39,532 nt of DNA from NCBI GenBank assembly GCA_024681215.1, contig JAILBG010000058.1:1-39532 (forward strand), in the 5' to 3' direction. A program made the position numbers and the translations under genes. Under the pieces are notes generated by a model that saw only the letters and a program-made list of their open reading frames with translations, did no database searches and was not told the DNA's origin. Every line of letters begins with the position of its first letter. The stretch's first letter is position 1. The stretch is from RUG563 sp024681215 (lineage in GTDB: Bacteria; Bacillota; Clostridia; Christensenellales; Aristaeellaceae). Shown in pieces: positions 21,183-29,693 of the stretch.

Positions 21183-22909
21183 AGCAGCTGATGCTGGCCC
21201 GCCGGAAGGCGGAAAAAGAAAAAGCCCTGGAACAGCTCCGGGAAGCCCGGGAAGAGCTGCGCAAAAAGCGCGAAGCCCTGAAAAAGCGGGAAGAGGAGCT
21301 GGAGCAGGCGGTGCAGGAGATCACCGAGGAGACCGAGGAAGAGGCCAAGACCGCCGTGGAAGAGGCCGTCGCGGACTTTGAATCCGAGGTCGCCCAGATC
21401 GAGCAGGAAGAAACCGAGAACGCCCAGGCCATCACCGATCTGGAGGAGGCTATTTCCGACCTGCAGGAAGAGCTGGACGAGATCGCCCAGAAGGTGACCG
21501 ACGCCGCCCAGCAGGTGCAGGAAGCCGCCCCTGCCGAGCCCGCCCCGGAAGAACCCATCGAAACCAACAAAGAAAGGAACGTGAGATATCCCATGAAGCG
21601 GAATATGAAATCCTTCGATACCCGCGCCTATTTCGGCGGCGACACCCAGCGCCGGGCGGCCTTCTTCGCCCGGGACGACGTGAAGCAGTTCGCCCAGCGC
21701 ATGCGCACCTTCATCGCCGAAAAGCGCGCCGTCACCGGCGGGGACCTGCTGATCCCGCAGGTCATGCTGCCCATGATCCGCGAGGTGGTGGAAGCCAAGT
21801 CCAAGCTGGTGCCCTACGTGAACGTGGAGCACCTGAAGGGCACCAGCAAGCAGCCCATCATGGGCGCCATCCCCGAAGCCGTCTGGACCGACATGTACGG
21901 GCGCATCAATGAGATGAGCCTGAACTTCGCCAGCGCCGAGATGGACGGCCACAAGGTGGCGGCGTTCATCCCCATTTATAATTCCCTCCTGGAAGACAAC
22001 GACGAGGCCCTGGCCGAAAAGTGCATCTTCGCCCTGGGCGTGGGCATCGCCAAGGCCCTGGACAAGGCGATCCTCTACGGCACCGGCACCCGCATGCCCC
22101 TGGGCATCGTGACCCGCCTGGCCCAGACCTCCCAGCCCGCGGATTACCCCGCCACGGCCCGGGCCTGGGAAGACCTGCACACCTCCAACATTACCAAGAT
22201 CAGCGTGGCCAATTCCACCGGCATCACCCTGTTCCAGAAGCTGGCCGAGGCCTTCGGCAACGCTTCCGATGATAACGGCGATGAAGGCGAAGTTTGGGTC
22301 ATGAACAAGAAGACCCGGATGAAGCTGATCGTGGAAGCCATGAACTTCAACGCCAACGGCGCCATTGTGGCCGGCCTGGAGAACACCATGCCCGTCATCG
22401 GCGGCGATATCGTGGTGGTGAAGGACGTGCCGGACAATATCATCGTGGCCGGCTACGGCTGCGTGTACTCCCTGGCGGAGCGCGCCGGCACCGCCATCGA
22501 CACCAGCAAGGACGTGCTCTTCCTGGATGATCAGACCGTATTCCGCGGCAAGGCCCGCTATGACGGCAAGCCCGTCATCGCCGAGGGCTTCGTGGCCATC
22601 GGCATCAGCAACACCGACGTGGACGCCACCGCCGTGACCTTCGATCCCGACAAGGCCAACTCTGTCGAGTCCATCGCCGTGAACACCGCCACCGCCAAGG
22701 TGACCGTGGGCGGCACGCTGCAGCTGTACGCCTACACCAAGCCCGGCAAGGGCACCGTCACCTGGGCCTCCGCCACCACCGGCAAGGCCACCGTGAACGA
22801 GACCACCGGCGTGGTCACCGGCGTGAGCACCGGCTCCAGCGTGATCACCGCCACCTGCGACGGCAAGACCGCCCAGTGCACCGTCACCGTGGAAGCCGCT
22901 GCGGGCTGA
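21176..22909 (+). CDS. Major capsid protein with N-terminal delta domain and C-terminal Ig-like domain
   Basis: 577 residues. Residues 1-140 are a long Glu/Lys/Ala coiled coil, the delta (scaffold) domain that the prohead protease removes; cleavage is likely near 140. Residues about 140-490 are the HK97-fold capsid (GGDLLIPQVMLPMIREVVEA, then ILYGTGTRMPLGIV). Residues about 495-577 (VESIAVNTATAKVTVGGTLQ, TTGVVTGVSTGSSVITATCD) form a BIG2-type bacterial Ig-like domain. Such Ig domains on capsids are displayed on the surface and can bind carbohydrates or mucus. It overlaps the protease gene, with the usual coupling. Confidence 0.95.
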   Translation: MLKQLMLARRKAEKEKALEQLREAREELRKKREALKKREEELEQAVQEITEETEEEAKTAVEEAVADFESEVAQIEQEETENAQAITDLEEAISDLQEELDEIAQKVTDAAQQVQEAAPAEPAPEEPIETNKERNVRYPMKRNMKSFDTRAYFGGDTQRRAAFFARDDVKQFAQRMRTFIAEKRAVTGGDLLIPQVMLPMIREVVEAKSKLVPYVNVEHLKGTSKQPIMGAIPEAVWTDMYGRINEMSLNFASAEMDGHKVAAFIPIYNSLLEDNDEALAEKCIFALGVGIAKALDKAILYGTGTRMPLGIVTRLAQTSQPADYPATARAWEDLHTSNITKISVANSTGITLFQKLAEAFGNASDDNGDEGEVWVMNKKTRMKLIVEAMNFNANGAIVAGLENTMPVIGGDIVVVKDVPDNIIVAGYGCVYSLAERAGTAIDTSKDVLFLDDQTVFRGKARYDGKPVIAEGFVAIGISNTDVDATAVTFDPDKANSVESIAVNTATAKVTVGGTLQLYAYTKPGKGTVTWASATTGKATVNETTGVVTGVSTGSSVITATCDGKTAQCTVTVEAAAG

Positions 22910-22944
22910 TAAAAACGGCGTAAACGCCAGAGAGGAGACTGCTG

Positions 22945-23571
22945 ATGAAATATATGATCGCTGTTCCGTGTATGGACATGGTGCATACGCTGTTCTTCGC
23001 GTCCGTGGCCGGCATGCACAGGCCGGAAGGCACGGAGATCGCCGTCTGCAGCTCCTCTCTGGTGTATGACGCCAGGAACAAGCTGGCGCACAAGGCTGTG
23101 TCCGAAGGGTTTGACCGCGTCCTGTGGCTGGATTCGGATATGCGCTTCGCGCCGGATCTCATGGATCGGCTGGACGCAGACCTGGAAGACGGCCGCGACA
23201 TAGTAAGCGCCTTTTACTTTACGAGAAAGAATCCCGTTCACCCCTGCATTTTCCGCGAGTGCTCCATGGTCGGGAACACGCCCACCGTGCTGCCCGTCGA
23301 GGGCTGGCCGCGGGACAGCGTCTTTGATGTGGCCGCGGTTGGCTTCGGCGCTGTCATGATGCGCGTGGACCTGCTCCGGCAGGTGCACGCTACGTTCGGG
23401 CGTCCGTTTTCGCCCATGGACGGCTTCGGCGAGGATCTGTCCTTCTGCCTGCGGGTGCGCCAGCTGGGCAAACAAATCTGGTGCGATCCCCGCATCATGG
23501 TGGATCATGTAGGGCTTACCATCATCAACGAACAGACCTATCTGCAGCAAAAAGGGGGTGGCCGGCCATGA
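22945..23571 (+). CDS. Glycosyltransferase-like protein in the head operon
   Basis: 208 residues, with GAGAGGAG before the ATG. The fold pattern is GT-A: an N-terminal strand MKYMIAVPCMDMVHTLFFAS, substrate region VYDARNKLAHKAVSEG, then the metal-binding DSD in VLWLDSDMRF (Asp63, Asp65), a GAVMMRVDLL segment and FGEDLSFCLRVRQLGKQIW, the typical ED motif of family-2-like enzymes. It sits between the capsid and the head-tail connector, so it may glycosylate capsid or tail proteins, which would be unusual but has precedent in phages. It overlaps the next gene by four bases. Confidence 0.85.
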   Translation: MKYMIAVPCMDMVHTLFFASVAGMHRPEGTEIAVCSSSLVYDARNKLAHKAVSEGFDRVLWLDSDMRFAPDLMDRLDADLEDGRDIVSAFYFTRKNPVHPCIFRECSMVGNTPTVLPVEGWPRDSVFDVAAVGFGAVMMRVDLLRQVHATFGRPFSPMDGFGEDLSFCLRVRQLGKQIWCDPRIMVDHVGLTIINEQTYLQQKGGGRP

Positions 23572-23864
23572 CGGACGAATCGCTGCAGACCGCCCTGGCG
23601 ATCATGAAAACCAGGCTCAACCGCACCCAGGCGAACACCGCCCTGGATGAAACGGCGCTGATGCCGCGGCTGCGCGCCGCGGCGCAGGAGCTGGCCGGCG
23701 TGCGGGGCATCATCCTGCAGGATACCGACAGCGATATCCTGTTCCTGGTGGATTACGCCACATGGCGCTACCAGAACCGCGACAAGCCGGACGCCATGCC
23801 CAAGTGGCTGCGCATGGACCTGCGGGAGCGCTACCTGCACCAGCCGAGAGGAGGGTCCGCATGA
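23568..23864 (+). CDS. Head-tail connector protein (gp6-like)
   Basis: 98 residues from ATG 23568, overlapping the previous stop as ATGA. Helical: MTDESLQTALAIMKTRLNRT, DSDILFLVDYATWRYQNRD, the pattern of gp6/gp15-type adaptors (Phage_connect_1). It would bind the portal. Position between capsid and head closure genes supports this. Confidence 0.85.
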   Translation: MTDESLQTALAIMKTRLNRTQANTALDETALMPRLRAAAQELAGVRGIILQDTDSDILFLVDYATWRYQNRDKPDAMPKWLRMDLRERYLHQPRGGSA

Positions 23865-24202
23865 TCCTTGATCTGGGGCCCTGCACCGTCAAGCGCAGGA
23901 CGAACACCGCCGCGCCGGGGGCCATGCCCGCGTACACCTGGACCGGGTACTTCGAATCCTGGTACGGCGAACTGTCCTTTGAAACCAGCCCCGCCAGGCC
24001 CACCGAAAACCGGGAGGACGTGCGCGTGGACGCCCGGATCCGCGTCCTGCAGAACCGGGAGATCAAAAACCTGGATCGGGTGGAGCTGCCGCTGCCGGAC
24101 GGAACGCCGGCGCTGTACGAGATCCGCCGCGCCTACCACGGGCGGGACGACGAATCCGGCGAGCTGATCACCGACCTGAGTCTGGTGGTGATCACCCCAT
24201 GA
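23861..24202 (+). CDS. Head closure / head-tail adaptor protein
   Basis: 113 residues from ATG 23861, overlapping the previous gene by four bases. Beta-rich: LDLGPCTVKRRTNTAAPGAM, WTGYFESWYGELSFETSPAR, RVLQNREIKNLDRVEL, then YEIRRAYHGRDDESGELITD. Size and order match head-closure proteins (gp16-like) of siphoviruses. No single diagnostic motif. Confidence 0.75.
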   Translation: MILDLGPCTVKRRTNTAAPGAMPAYTWTGYFESWYGELSFETSPARPTENREDVRVDARIRVLQNREIKNLDRVELPLPDGTPALYEIRRAYHGRDDESGELITDLSLVVITP

Positions 24203-24516
24203 CGATCAGTGAAATCCAGGCCTTCGTGGTGTCCGTGGATCCGAATAGCGCGCACTACTACAGCGATCACCGGGAAAGCGACGCGTACACCGAATGGCGA
24301 GAGATCCGGCTGATCACCCTGGAGGGCGACGACGCCTGCGCGGAGGAAGCGTGGGTATTCCAGATCGACCGGTTCACCAAATCCGAGCAGGACGAAATCG
24401 CGGCCGCGCTGCTTGCCGCGCTCAAGGCCAGCACCGGCATCGCGTTCCGCTATTTCGTCACCCCGCCGGAGCCGGACACCGGGTACATACACCACATCTA
24501 CGATTGCGAGGGATAG
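24199..24516 (+). CDS. Probable tail terminator-like protein
   Basis: 105 residues, overlapping the previous gene by four bases. It alternates strands and helices (EWREIRLITLEGDD, AWVFQIDRFTKSEQDEIAAA, LLAALKASTGIAFRYFVTPP). The place in the head-tail joining block and the fold pattern resemble tail-terminator proteins, though the usual order places the gp10-like protein first. The assignment is by position. Confidence 0.6.
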   Translation: MTISEIQAFVVSVDPNSAHYYSDHRESDAYTEWREIRLITLEGDDACAEEAWVFQIDRFTKSEQDEIAAALLAALKASTGIAFRYFVTPPEPDTGYIHHIYDCEG

Positions 24517-24518
24517 CC

Positions 24519-24941
24519 ATGGCGCGGTTTGACGTATCCGGCCTGGACGGCATCCTCACGGAGATGGCCCGCCGGCAGCAGCTGGTGGGCCCGACGGCGG
24601 ATAAAATGCTCAGGCGCGGCGCGAGGGAGGTTAAGAAGGCCTGGAAGCGCAGCGCTGTGGAGCATGGCTATGAGAAACCAGGCAAGAGCAAGCGCGGCTC
24701 CGGCGACATGATCAAGTCCATCGGCTATAAAGATCCGAAGACCAGGGGAGACGTGCGGCTGATCGAGATCTACCCACAGGGGAAGGATTCCAAGGGCGTC
24801 CGCAACGCCATGAAAGCATTCATCCTGCACTACGGCACGTCAAAGATACGCGGCAGCCGCTGGGTGGACGATGCGGACCGCTACAGCGAGGAAACCGCGA
24901 TCCCTGCCATGCGTGAAGTATGGGAGAAAGAAAACAAATAA
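24519..24941 (+). CDS. HK97 gp10-like tail completion protein
   Basis: 140 residues from ATG 24519; the frame upstream is shadow. MARFDVSGLDGILTEMARRQ, MLRRGAREVKKAWKRSAVEH, then GSGDMIKSIGYKD and YGTSKIRGSRWVDDADRYSE are typical of HK97-gp10 proteins, including the final phrase around the tail-end helix. It acts at the head-tail junction or in tail completion. Confidence 0.9.
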   Translation: MARFDVSGLDGILTEMARRQQLVGPTADKMLRRGAREVKKAWKRSAVEHGYEKPGKSKRGSGDMIKSIGYKDPKTRGDVRLIEIYPQGKDSKGVRNAMKAFILHYGTSKIRGSRWVDDADRYSEETAIPAMREVWEKENK

Positions 24942-24956
24942 AGGAGGCACATATCA

Positions 24957-25553
24957 ATGGCAAGCATCGGCATGCGGCACGTCGTGGCCGCGTCCATCTC
25001 CGCTGAAGGTACCAACGCCATGCCCACGTACGGCACCGGCTTTATCGTGGGCCGTGCGCAGCGCGGCAGCATCCAGTGGGAGCGGAACGATAATGACCTG
25101 TACGGGGATGACGTGGTCGCCGAGGGCGACAACTCCATCACCGGCGGCCGGCTGGACGTGGGCACCACGGAGCTGACCGAAGAAAACGAGGAGAAGCTGC
25201 TGGGCTATCTCCATGACCAGACCGGCGATTATTACGAGGTGTCGGACGACGCAGCGCCCTACGTGGGCATCGGCTACGTGCAGGTGCTCAAGCGCTTCGG
25301 CGTCACCATCTACAAGGCCATCTGGTACATGAAGGCCCAGTTCGGCCTGCCCAGCGAGGAAACCAAAACCAAGGAAAAGTCCATCGAATGGGGCACGCCC
25401 ACGGTGAGCGGCAAGCTGTTCGGCGTATACAACGACGCCAGTGGCAAGGCCAAGTTCCGCCGGCATAAGCGGTTTACCACCTACGCCGCGGCGCTCACCT
25501 GGCTGGACGCCCTGGCCAATTACACCGCGCCTTCGTCCTCGGCCACCACCTGA
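24957..25553 (+). CDS. Major tail tube protein (phi13 family)
   Basis: 198 residues, with AAAGGAGG upstream. MASIGMRHVVAASISAEGTN, TELTEENEEKLLGYLHDQTG, VGIGYVQVLKRFGVTIYKAI and the central KEKSIEWGTPTVSG match phi13-type major tail proteins of siphoviruses. It forms the stacked rings of the tube. A very stable hairpin follows the gene at 25586-25625. Confidence 0.92.
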   Translation: MASIGMRHVVAASISAEGTNAMPTYGTGFIVGRAQRGSIQWERNDNDLYGDDVVAEGDNSITGGRLDVGTTELTEENEEKLLGYLHDQTGDYYEVSDDAAPYVGIGYVQVLKRFGVTIYKAIWYMKAQFGLPSEETKTKEKSIEWGTPTVSGKLFGVYNDASGKAKFRRHKRFTTYAAALTWLDALANYTAPSSSATT

Positions 25554-25585
25554 GACAGGCGTCCGACAGGCGAACAGAATCCCAT

Positions 25586-25625
25586 GCCGCCCGTCCCGCT
25601 TCCTTAGCGCAGCGGGGCGGGCGGC
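25586..25625 (+). terminator. 15-bp GC-rich hairpin after the tail tube gene
   Basis: Arms 25586-25600 and 25611-25625 pair over 15 positions with one G-U wobble and a 10-nt loop. No T-run follows. It could protect the upstream capsid/tail-tube mRNA or lower expression of the downstream tail genes, which are needed in fewer copies. Confidence 0.6.
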
Positions 25626-25646
25626 GCATTGAAAGGAGAACCCCCC

Positions 25647-26015
25647 ATGAAATCAAAGCCCACCGTTATCCTGGGAAAAAAGAAATACACGTTCGAGTTC
25701 ACCATGGAGGCCTGGCGGCAGCTCGAGGAGACCGTCGACACGCTGGAAAACGTGGTGCATGGCCTGCAGCAAAAAGGCCGGCTGGCGCTGCTGCCCCAGG
25801 TGGTCGGCATCCTGGCCAGGGATGAAGACGGTGCCGCGCCGGCGCCCGGGGACATCGCTGCGGCCATGACGCCGCCGGACGTGCGCACGCTGATGGCGGC
25901 CATCAACCAGGCCATCAACCTGGGCATGAAGATGGAAGTCCGCCAGGCAGAAGAGGGCGCCGTCGTGGATGAGACGTTGGAGGAACTGGAAAAAAACGCA
26001 GCGCAGGACGGCTGA
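25647..26015 (+). CDS. Tail assembly chaperone, short form (gpG-like)
   Basis: 122 residues from ATG 25647, nine bases after AAAGGAG. MKSKPTVILGKKKYTFEFTM, EAWRQLEETVDTLENVVHGL is the start typical of Firmicutes gpG-like chaperones. A slippery heptamer A AAA AAC (25991-25997) lies six codons before the stop, so a fraction of ribosomes make a longer form (25647-26221). The short and long forms together guide tail tube assembly on the tape measure protein. Confidence 0.9.
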   Translation: MKSKPTVILGKKKYTFEFTMEAWRQLEETVDTLENVVHGLQQKGRLALLPQVVGILARDEDGAAPAPGDIAAAMTPPDVRTLMAAINQAINLGMKMEVRQAEEGAVVDETLEELEKNAAQDG

Positions 26016-26221
26016 CGTATCGCACCGTCACGTCCTACGGCCTGATCGCCGGGGTGCGGCTCTCCGAGCAGCGCCGCATGGCGCCGGGCATGCTGTGCGA
26101 TCTTTTCGTGCTGCGCCAGCGTTATGACGACGAGCAGCACGGCCTGGAGCGGAGGAAAGAACCGATCGATTACGACGAAGGGGACTTTGCCCCGATCACT
26201 GACGACGCGGAGGAGGGATAA
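25647..26221 (+). CDS. Tail assembly chaperone, -1 frameshift product (gpGT-like)
   Basis: Ribosomes slipping by -1 at A AAA AAC (25991-25997) leave the short frame and continue in the -1 frame: codons CGC AGC GCA from 25997, encoding RSAGRLTYRTVTSYGLIAGV, ending DFAPITDDAEEG and TAA at 26219-26221. The product is about 191 residues, 117 shared and 74 new. The extension has no start codon or ribosome binding site of its own and lies exactly between the gpG-like gene and the tape measure gene, the classical gpG/gpGT arrangement. The slippage itself is inferred from sequence. Confidence 0.88.
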
Positions 26222-26226
26222 CAACC

Positions 26227-28962
26227 TTGCCTGACAATACCATCAAAACCACCCTGGCGCTGGACGGCGAGCAGCAGTATACCCGCGCCATCAACGAGGC
26301 AAAGACGTCCCTGCGCAACCTGGGCACCCAGCTGACGCTGGCCAAGGCCGAGTTCAACAAAGACGGCGACGCCATGAAGCTGATGCAGAGCCGGTCCCAA
26401 ACGCTGACGCAGGAAATCGGGAAGCAGCAGACCATCGTCAAGTCCCTGCAGGAAACCGTGAAGCATTGCACGGAAGTCTACGGTGAGAACGGCGTCAAAA
26501 CCGAGAAATGGCAGGCAGAACTGAACCGGGCAAAGGCGGCCCTGATTGGGCTGGAAACCGAGCTGAACATGAATAACGCCGGCCTGGATGAAACAGGCCG
26601 GCAGTTCCAGTCCGCCAGTGAAAAGGCCGGGCTGTTTGCATCCTCCGTGCAGGGCATGGATAGAACGGCCAACAGCATCAACTTCATGGCCTTCAACAGC
26701 GCCATCGGCAAGGTCACCGACGGCATGGAAAAGGCCGTCCGGGGCGTGGCCCATCTGGCCTCGGAGCTCTGGGACACCATGAAGGACGCCGCAACCTGGG
26801 CGGACGACAAGATCACGCTGGCCCAGATGTACGGCATCGACGTCGAAGAGCTGCAGCGGATGCAGCAAACATCGGAGCTCATCGATACCCCGGTGGAAGC
26901 CATCATCAAAAGCCGGCAGAAGCTGAGCATGGGCCTGTCCCAGGGTTTTACGGAGGATCAGAAGGAGGTGCTCACCGTCCTGGGGCTCACCCAGGTCGGG
27001 AAGTACGGCACCCAGGTGCGGCCTTACGATTCCGCCATTGATATGATGTGGGATGTGGGCGATGCGCTGATGGCCATGGGCAACGCCATTGACCGGGACG
27101 CCTACGCCCAGGTGATCTTCGGCCGGTCCTGGATGGAAATGATGCCCATGTTCCAGAAAGGCCGGGACGAATACGAAAAAACCATGGCGTCCTGGTCCGT
27201 CGTATCCCAGGATAACGTGCAGGATCTGGCCGATCTGGACGACAGCATGAAGACGCTGGAAAACGAGTTCAGCGCGCTGAAGCTCACCGTGCTGAGCGAG
27301 CTGGCGTCGCCGCTCAAAGAAGTCTCCACCGCCCTGACCAGCGTTCTGAGGCAGGTGAACGAATACCTGCAGACGGACGAAGGCCAGGAAAAGCTGCAGG
27401 CCCTGGGCGACGCCGTCACAAAGCTTTTTGACGGCCTGACCGAGTTTGACGCCGAGCAGGCCATCTCCACGGTGGGCTCCGCGCTGGACAGCGTGACCGG
27501 CGCGCTGACCTGGATCAGCGACAACTGGGATACCGTAGTGATCGCCATCAAAGCCATCGGCGCGGCGTTTATCGGCTTAAAGGCCGCAGAAGTGGCCGGG
27601 AGCCTGGCGCAGGGCGTGGTGGCGCTCAAGAACCTGCTGGGCAACGGGAGCAGCCCGTCCATGCCGTCTGTTCCAGGCACGAACAGCGGCGGCTCGCCGT
27701 CCGTGCCGAAGGATTCCGGCTCCCCGCAGATCGACCACAAGAAGCCCGCCCAGCAAGGATCGAACGGCGATACCGTGGCGGGTGACCTGACGCTCTATGG
27801 CCTCGTCGTGTCTGCCGTGCTGGCAGCCGGGCTTACGCCCGCTTACATAGCGGACCAGGCCGACCGGCGGCGCGAACAGGAGCGCCTGGACGAAACCCTG
27901 AAAACCGCGGAAGAAGCGGCGGCGCGGACGGGCCAGCAGAACAGCAACGCCATGCTGGCCGTCAGGGCAGCGGTCGCGGCCTTCGGCGAAAGCGACAGGA
28001 CGAACATCCTGGGCCAGGCCGTCATGGGCGACAAGGCCAACATCGACGCGGCCATCGGGGCGGTGCTGGGGCTGGACGAAGGCGGCAGCTTCCTGTCCAC
28101 CAAAACCCGGGCGCTGCTCCAGTGGAACGGCATGAGCGGCATGGGCCAGTACATCGCCCTGGACACCGCCATGGCCGAGGCGACGGAGGCCCTGTCCAGC
28201 CCGAAAATGCGGACGGCCGCGGACGTGGTGGCGACCCTGTCCGACGCCCTGGACGAGATCACCGACATGCGGGACAAGATCCGCGAACACGAATTCGGCA
28301 ACGGCAACGACGAAGCCGTGATCCGGTTGGTGGACAGCCTCATCAGCAACCCGACCATTTACGGCGCCCTGAGCGAGGGAATGCAGAGAGAGGTCGGCCG
28401 GTATCTGGATCCGGAAAGCGGATTCGGCAACGGCAGCAACAACCGCGTGGTGGACGCGGAAACCATGATGAACATGCTGTACGGCGAAATGGACGCCGCG
28501 TTCTGGCGCCAGGTTGATCCGTCCCACCTGCCCGGCAGCAGCACCCCCAACGCCGAAATGCAGGCCAGCTGGGATGCGATCGTCGCGTCCGTGAACGATA
28601 CGGCGGAGGGCATAAAAACGTCCGGGAATGATGCCGCCGACGCCATAGAGGCCTTTGCCGGGCGCGTGAACAGCATCGTGATTACCGGGCCCAAGATCCA
28701 CGGCCTGGCTGGGCTGCTGGATACCTGGGCAGGCGTCGACGGCATGCACGCCAACGGCCTGCCCTGGGTGCCCTACGACAATTATCTGGCCTATCTGCAC
28801 CGTGGGGAGCGCGTGGTGCCCGCCGGCCAGAACAAATCCTATACAGCCAATAACTACCTGAACGTGCAGAGCATGTACATGAACAACGGCAACGACGTGC
28901 ACGCCCTGGCTGAGGCCATGGCCGTGGAAACCGCGCGGATGCAGCAGGGCTTCGGCGGGTAA
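26227..28962 (+). CDS. Tape measure protein
   Basis: 911 residues starting with TTG 26227, nine bases after GGAGGG. The N-terminal 130 residues are a coiled coil (TQLTLAKAEFNKDGDAMKL, TQEIGKQQTIVKSLQETV). The middle contains hydrophobic stretches near 435-460 (VVIAIKAIGAAFIGLKAAEV) and 515-535 (LYGLVVSAVLAAGLTPAYIA) that may insert into the membrane during DNA entry. The C-terminus LHRGERVVPAGQN is a common tape-measure ending. At roughly 0.15 nm per residue the tail would be about 135 nm. No lysozyme or peptidase domain is visible. Confidence 0.94.
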   Translation: MPDNTIKTTLALDGEQQYTRAINEAKTSLRNLGTQLTLAKAEFNKDGDAMKLMQSRSQTLTQEIGKQQTIVKSLQETVKHCTEVYGENGVKTEKWQAELNRAKAALIGLETELNMNNAGLDETGRQFQSASEKAGLFASSVQGMDRTANSINFMAFNSAIGKVTDGMEKAVRGVAHLASELWDTMKDAATWADDKITLAQMYGIDVEELQRMQQTSELIDTPVEAIIKSRQKLSMGLSQGFTEDQKEVLTVLGLTQVGKYGTQVRPYDSAIDMMWDVGDALMAMGNAIDRDAYAQVIFGRSWMEMMPMFQKGRDEYEKTMASWSVVSQDNVQDLADLDDSMKTLENEFSALKLTVLSELASPLKEVSTALTSVLRQVNEYLQTDEGQEKLQALGDAVTKLFDGLTEFDAEQAISTVGSALDSVTGALTWISDNWDTVVIAIKAIGAAFIGLKAAEVAGSLAQGVVALKNLLGNGSSPSMPSVPGTNSGGSPSVPKDSGSPQIDHKKPAQQGSNGDTVAGDLTLYGLVVSAVLAAGLTPAYIADQADRRREQERLDETLKTAEEAAARTGQQNSNAMLAVRAAVAAFGESDRTNILGQAVMGDKANIDAAIGAVLGLDEGGSFLSTKTRALLQWNGMSGMGQYIALDTAMAEATEALSSPKMRTAADVVATLSDALDEITDMRDKIREHEFGNGNDEAVIRLVDSLISNPTIYGALSEGMQREVGRYLDPESGFGNGSNNRVVDAETMMNMLYGEMDAAFWRQVDPSHLPGSSTPNAEMQASWDAIVASVNDTAEGIKTSGNDAADAIEAFAGRVNSIVITGPKIHGLAGLLDTWAGVDGMHANGLPWVPYDNYLAYLHRGERVVPAGQNKSYTANNYLNVQSMYMNNGNDVHALAEAMAVETARMQQGFGG

Positions 28963-28972
28963 GGAGGCAAGC

Positions 28973-29683
28973 ATGCCACGCAGTTATTTTATTTTCAACG
29001 GGGTCGACAGCCGGAGCAAGGGGATCCTGCTCCGCCACGCCCTGCCGGTGATCCGCCCGGAGGAGCGGATCAAGCACGTGGCGATCCCGGGCCGGGCGGG
29101 TGACCTGACGGAGCTGGAAGGCGAAGAAGTGTTCGAACCGTATATCCAGACCGCGGAGATCAGCGTGAAAGGCACGAAGAAAGAAGAAACCCTCAAATGG
29201 CTGCAGGGGGAAGGCTATTTCATCACCTCCACGCAGCCCACCCTCCGCCAGTCCGCCCGGGTGATCGGCGCGGTGACGCTGGACAAGGTCAGCGCGCACC
29301 TGGATTGGTGGCAGGGCCAGGTGCAGTTTTACTGCCAGCCGCTGAAAGAGGCCGCCACCCAGGAAAGCAATATCGAGATCACGTCCAGCCCCGGCACGGT
29401 CACGAACCCCGGCGACGTGAAAAGCAAGCCCCTGATCCAGATCAACGGCAGCGGCAGCATCACCCTCATCGCGGGCGGCCAAACGCTGATCCTCACCGGC
29501 GTGGTGAGCGGCTGGAAGATCGATGCGGAAACGGGCTGGATCCTGAACGCCAGCGGGGAGCCGCAGTACGGCGTCTGCCAGGGCAGCCCGGGAAAGATCC
29601 GCTTCCCCGTGGGCAATTCCGCCGTCCAGTGGACGGGCAGCGTAACCAAGCTGATCATCACGCCGCGCTGGCGGTATCTGTGA
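28973..29683 (+). CDS. Distal tail protein (Dit)
   Basis: 236 residues, with AAGGAGG upstream. FIFNGVDSRSKGILLRHALP, then HVAIPGRAGDLTELEG matches the N-terminal belt domain of Dit proteins; the C-terminus (PGTVTNPGDVKSKPLIQING, LTGVVSGWKIDAETGW) is the galectin-like part. It forms the hexameric ring joining the tube to the tail tip. Its position between tape measure and Tal is diagnostic. Confidence 0.93.
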   Translation: MPRSYFIFNGVDSRSKGILLRHALPVIRPEERIKHVAIPGRAGDLTELEGEEVFEPYIQTAEISVKGTKKEETLKWLQGEGYFITSTQPTLRQSARVIGAVTLDKVSAHLDWWQGQVQFYCQPLKEAATQESNIEITSSPGTVTNPGDVKSKPLIQINGSGSITLIAGGQTLILTGVVSGWKIDAETGWILNASGEPQYGVCQGSPGKIRFPVGNSAVQWTGSVTKLIITPRWRYL

Positions 29684-29693
29684 GGTGAGCCCC

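Noticed and set aside
21017..22180. 387-codon leftward open frame opposite the protease and capsid genes
   Set aside because: Antisense shadow; Gly/Leu/Phe-rich low complexity.
27577..28974. 465-codon leftward open frame opposite the tape measure gene
   Set aside because: Low-complexity Val/His/Gly composition, antisense shadow of the tape measure gene.
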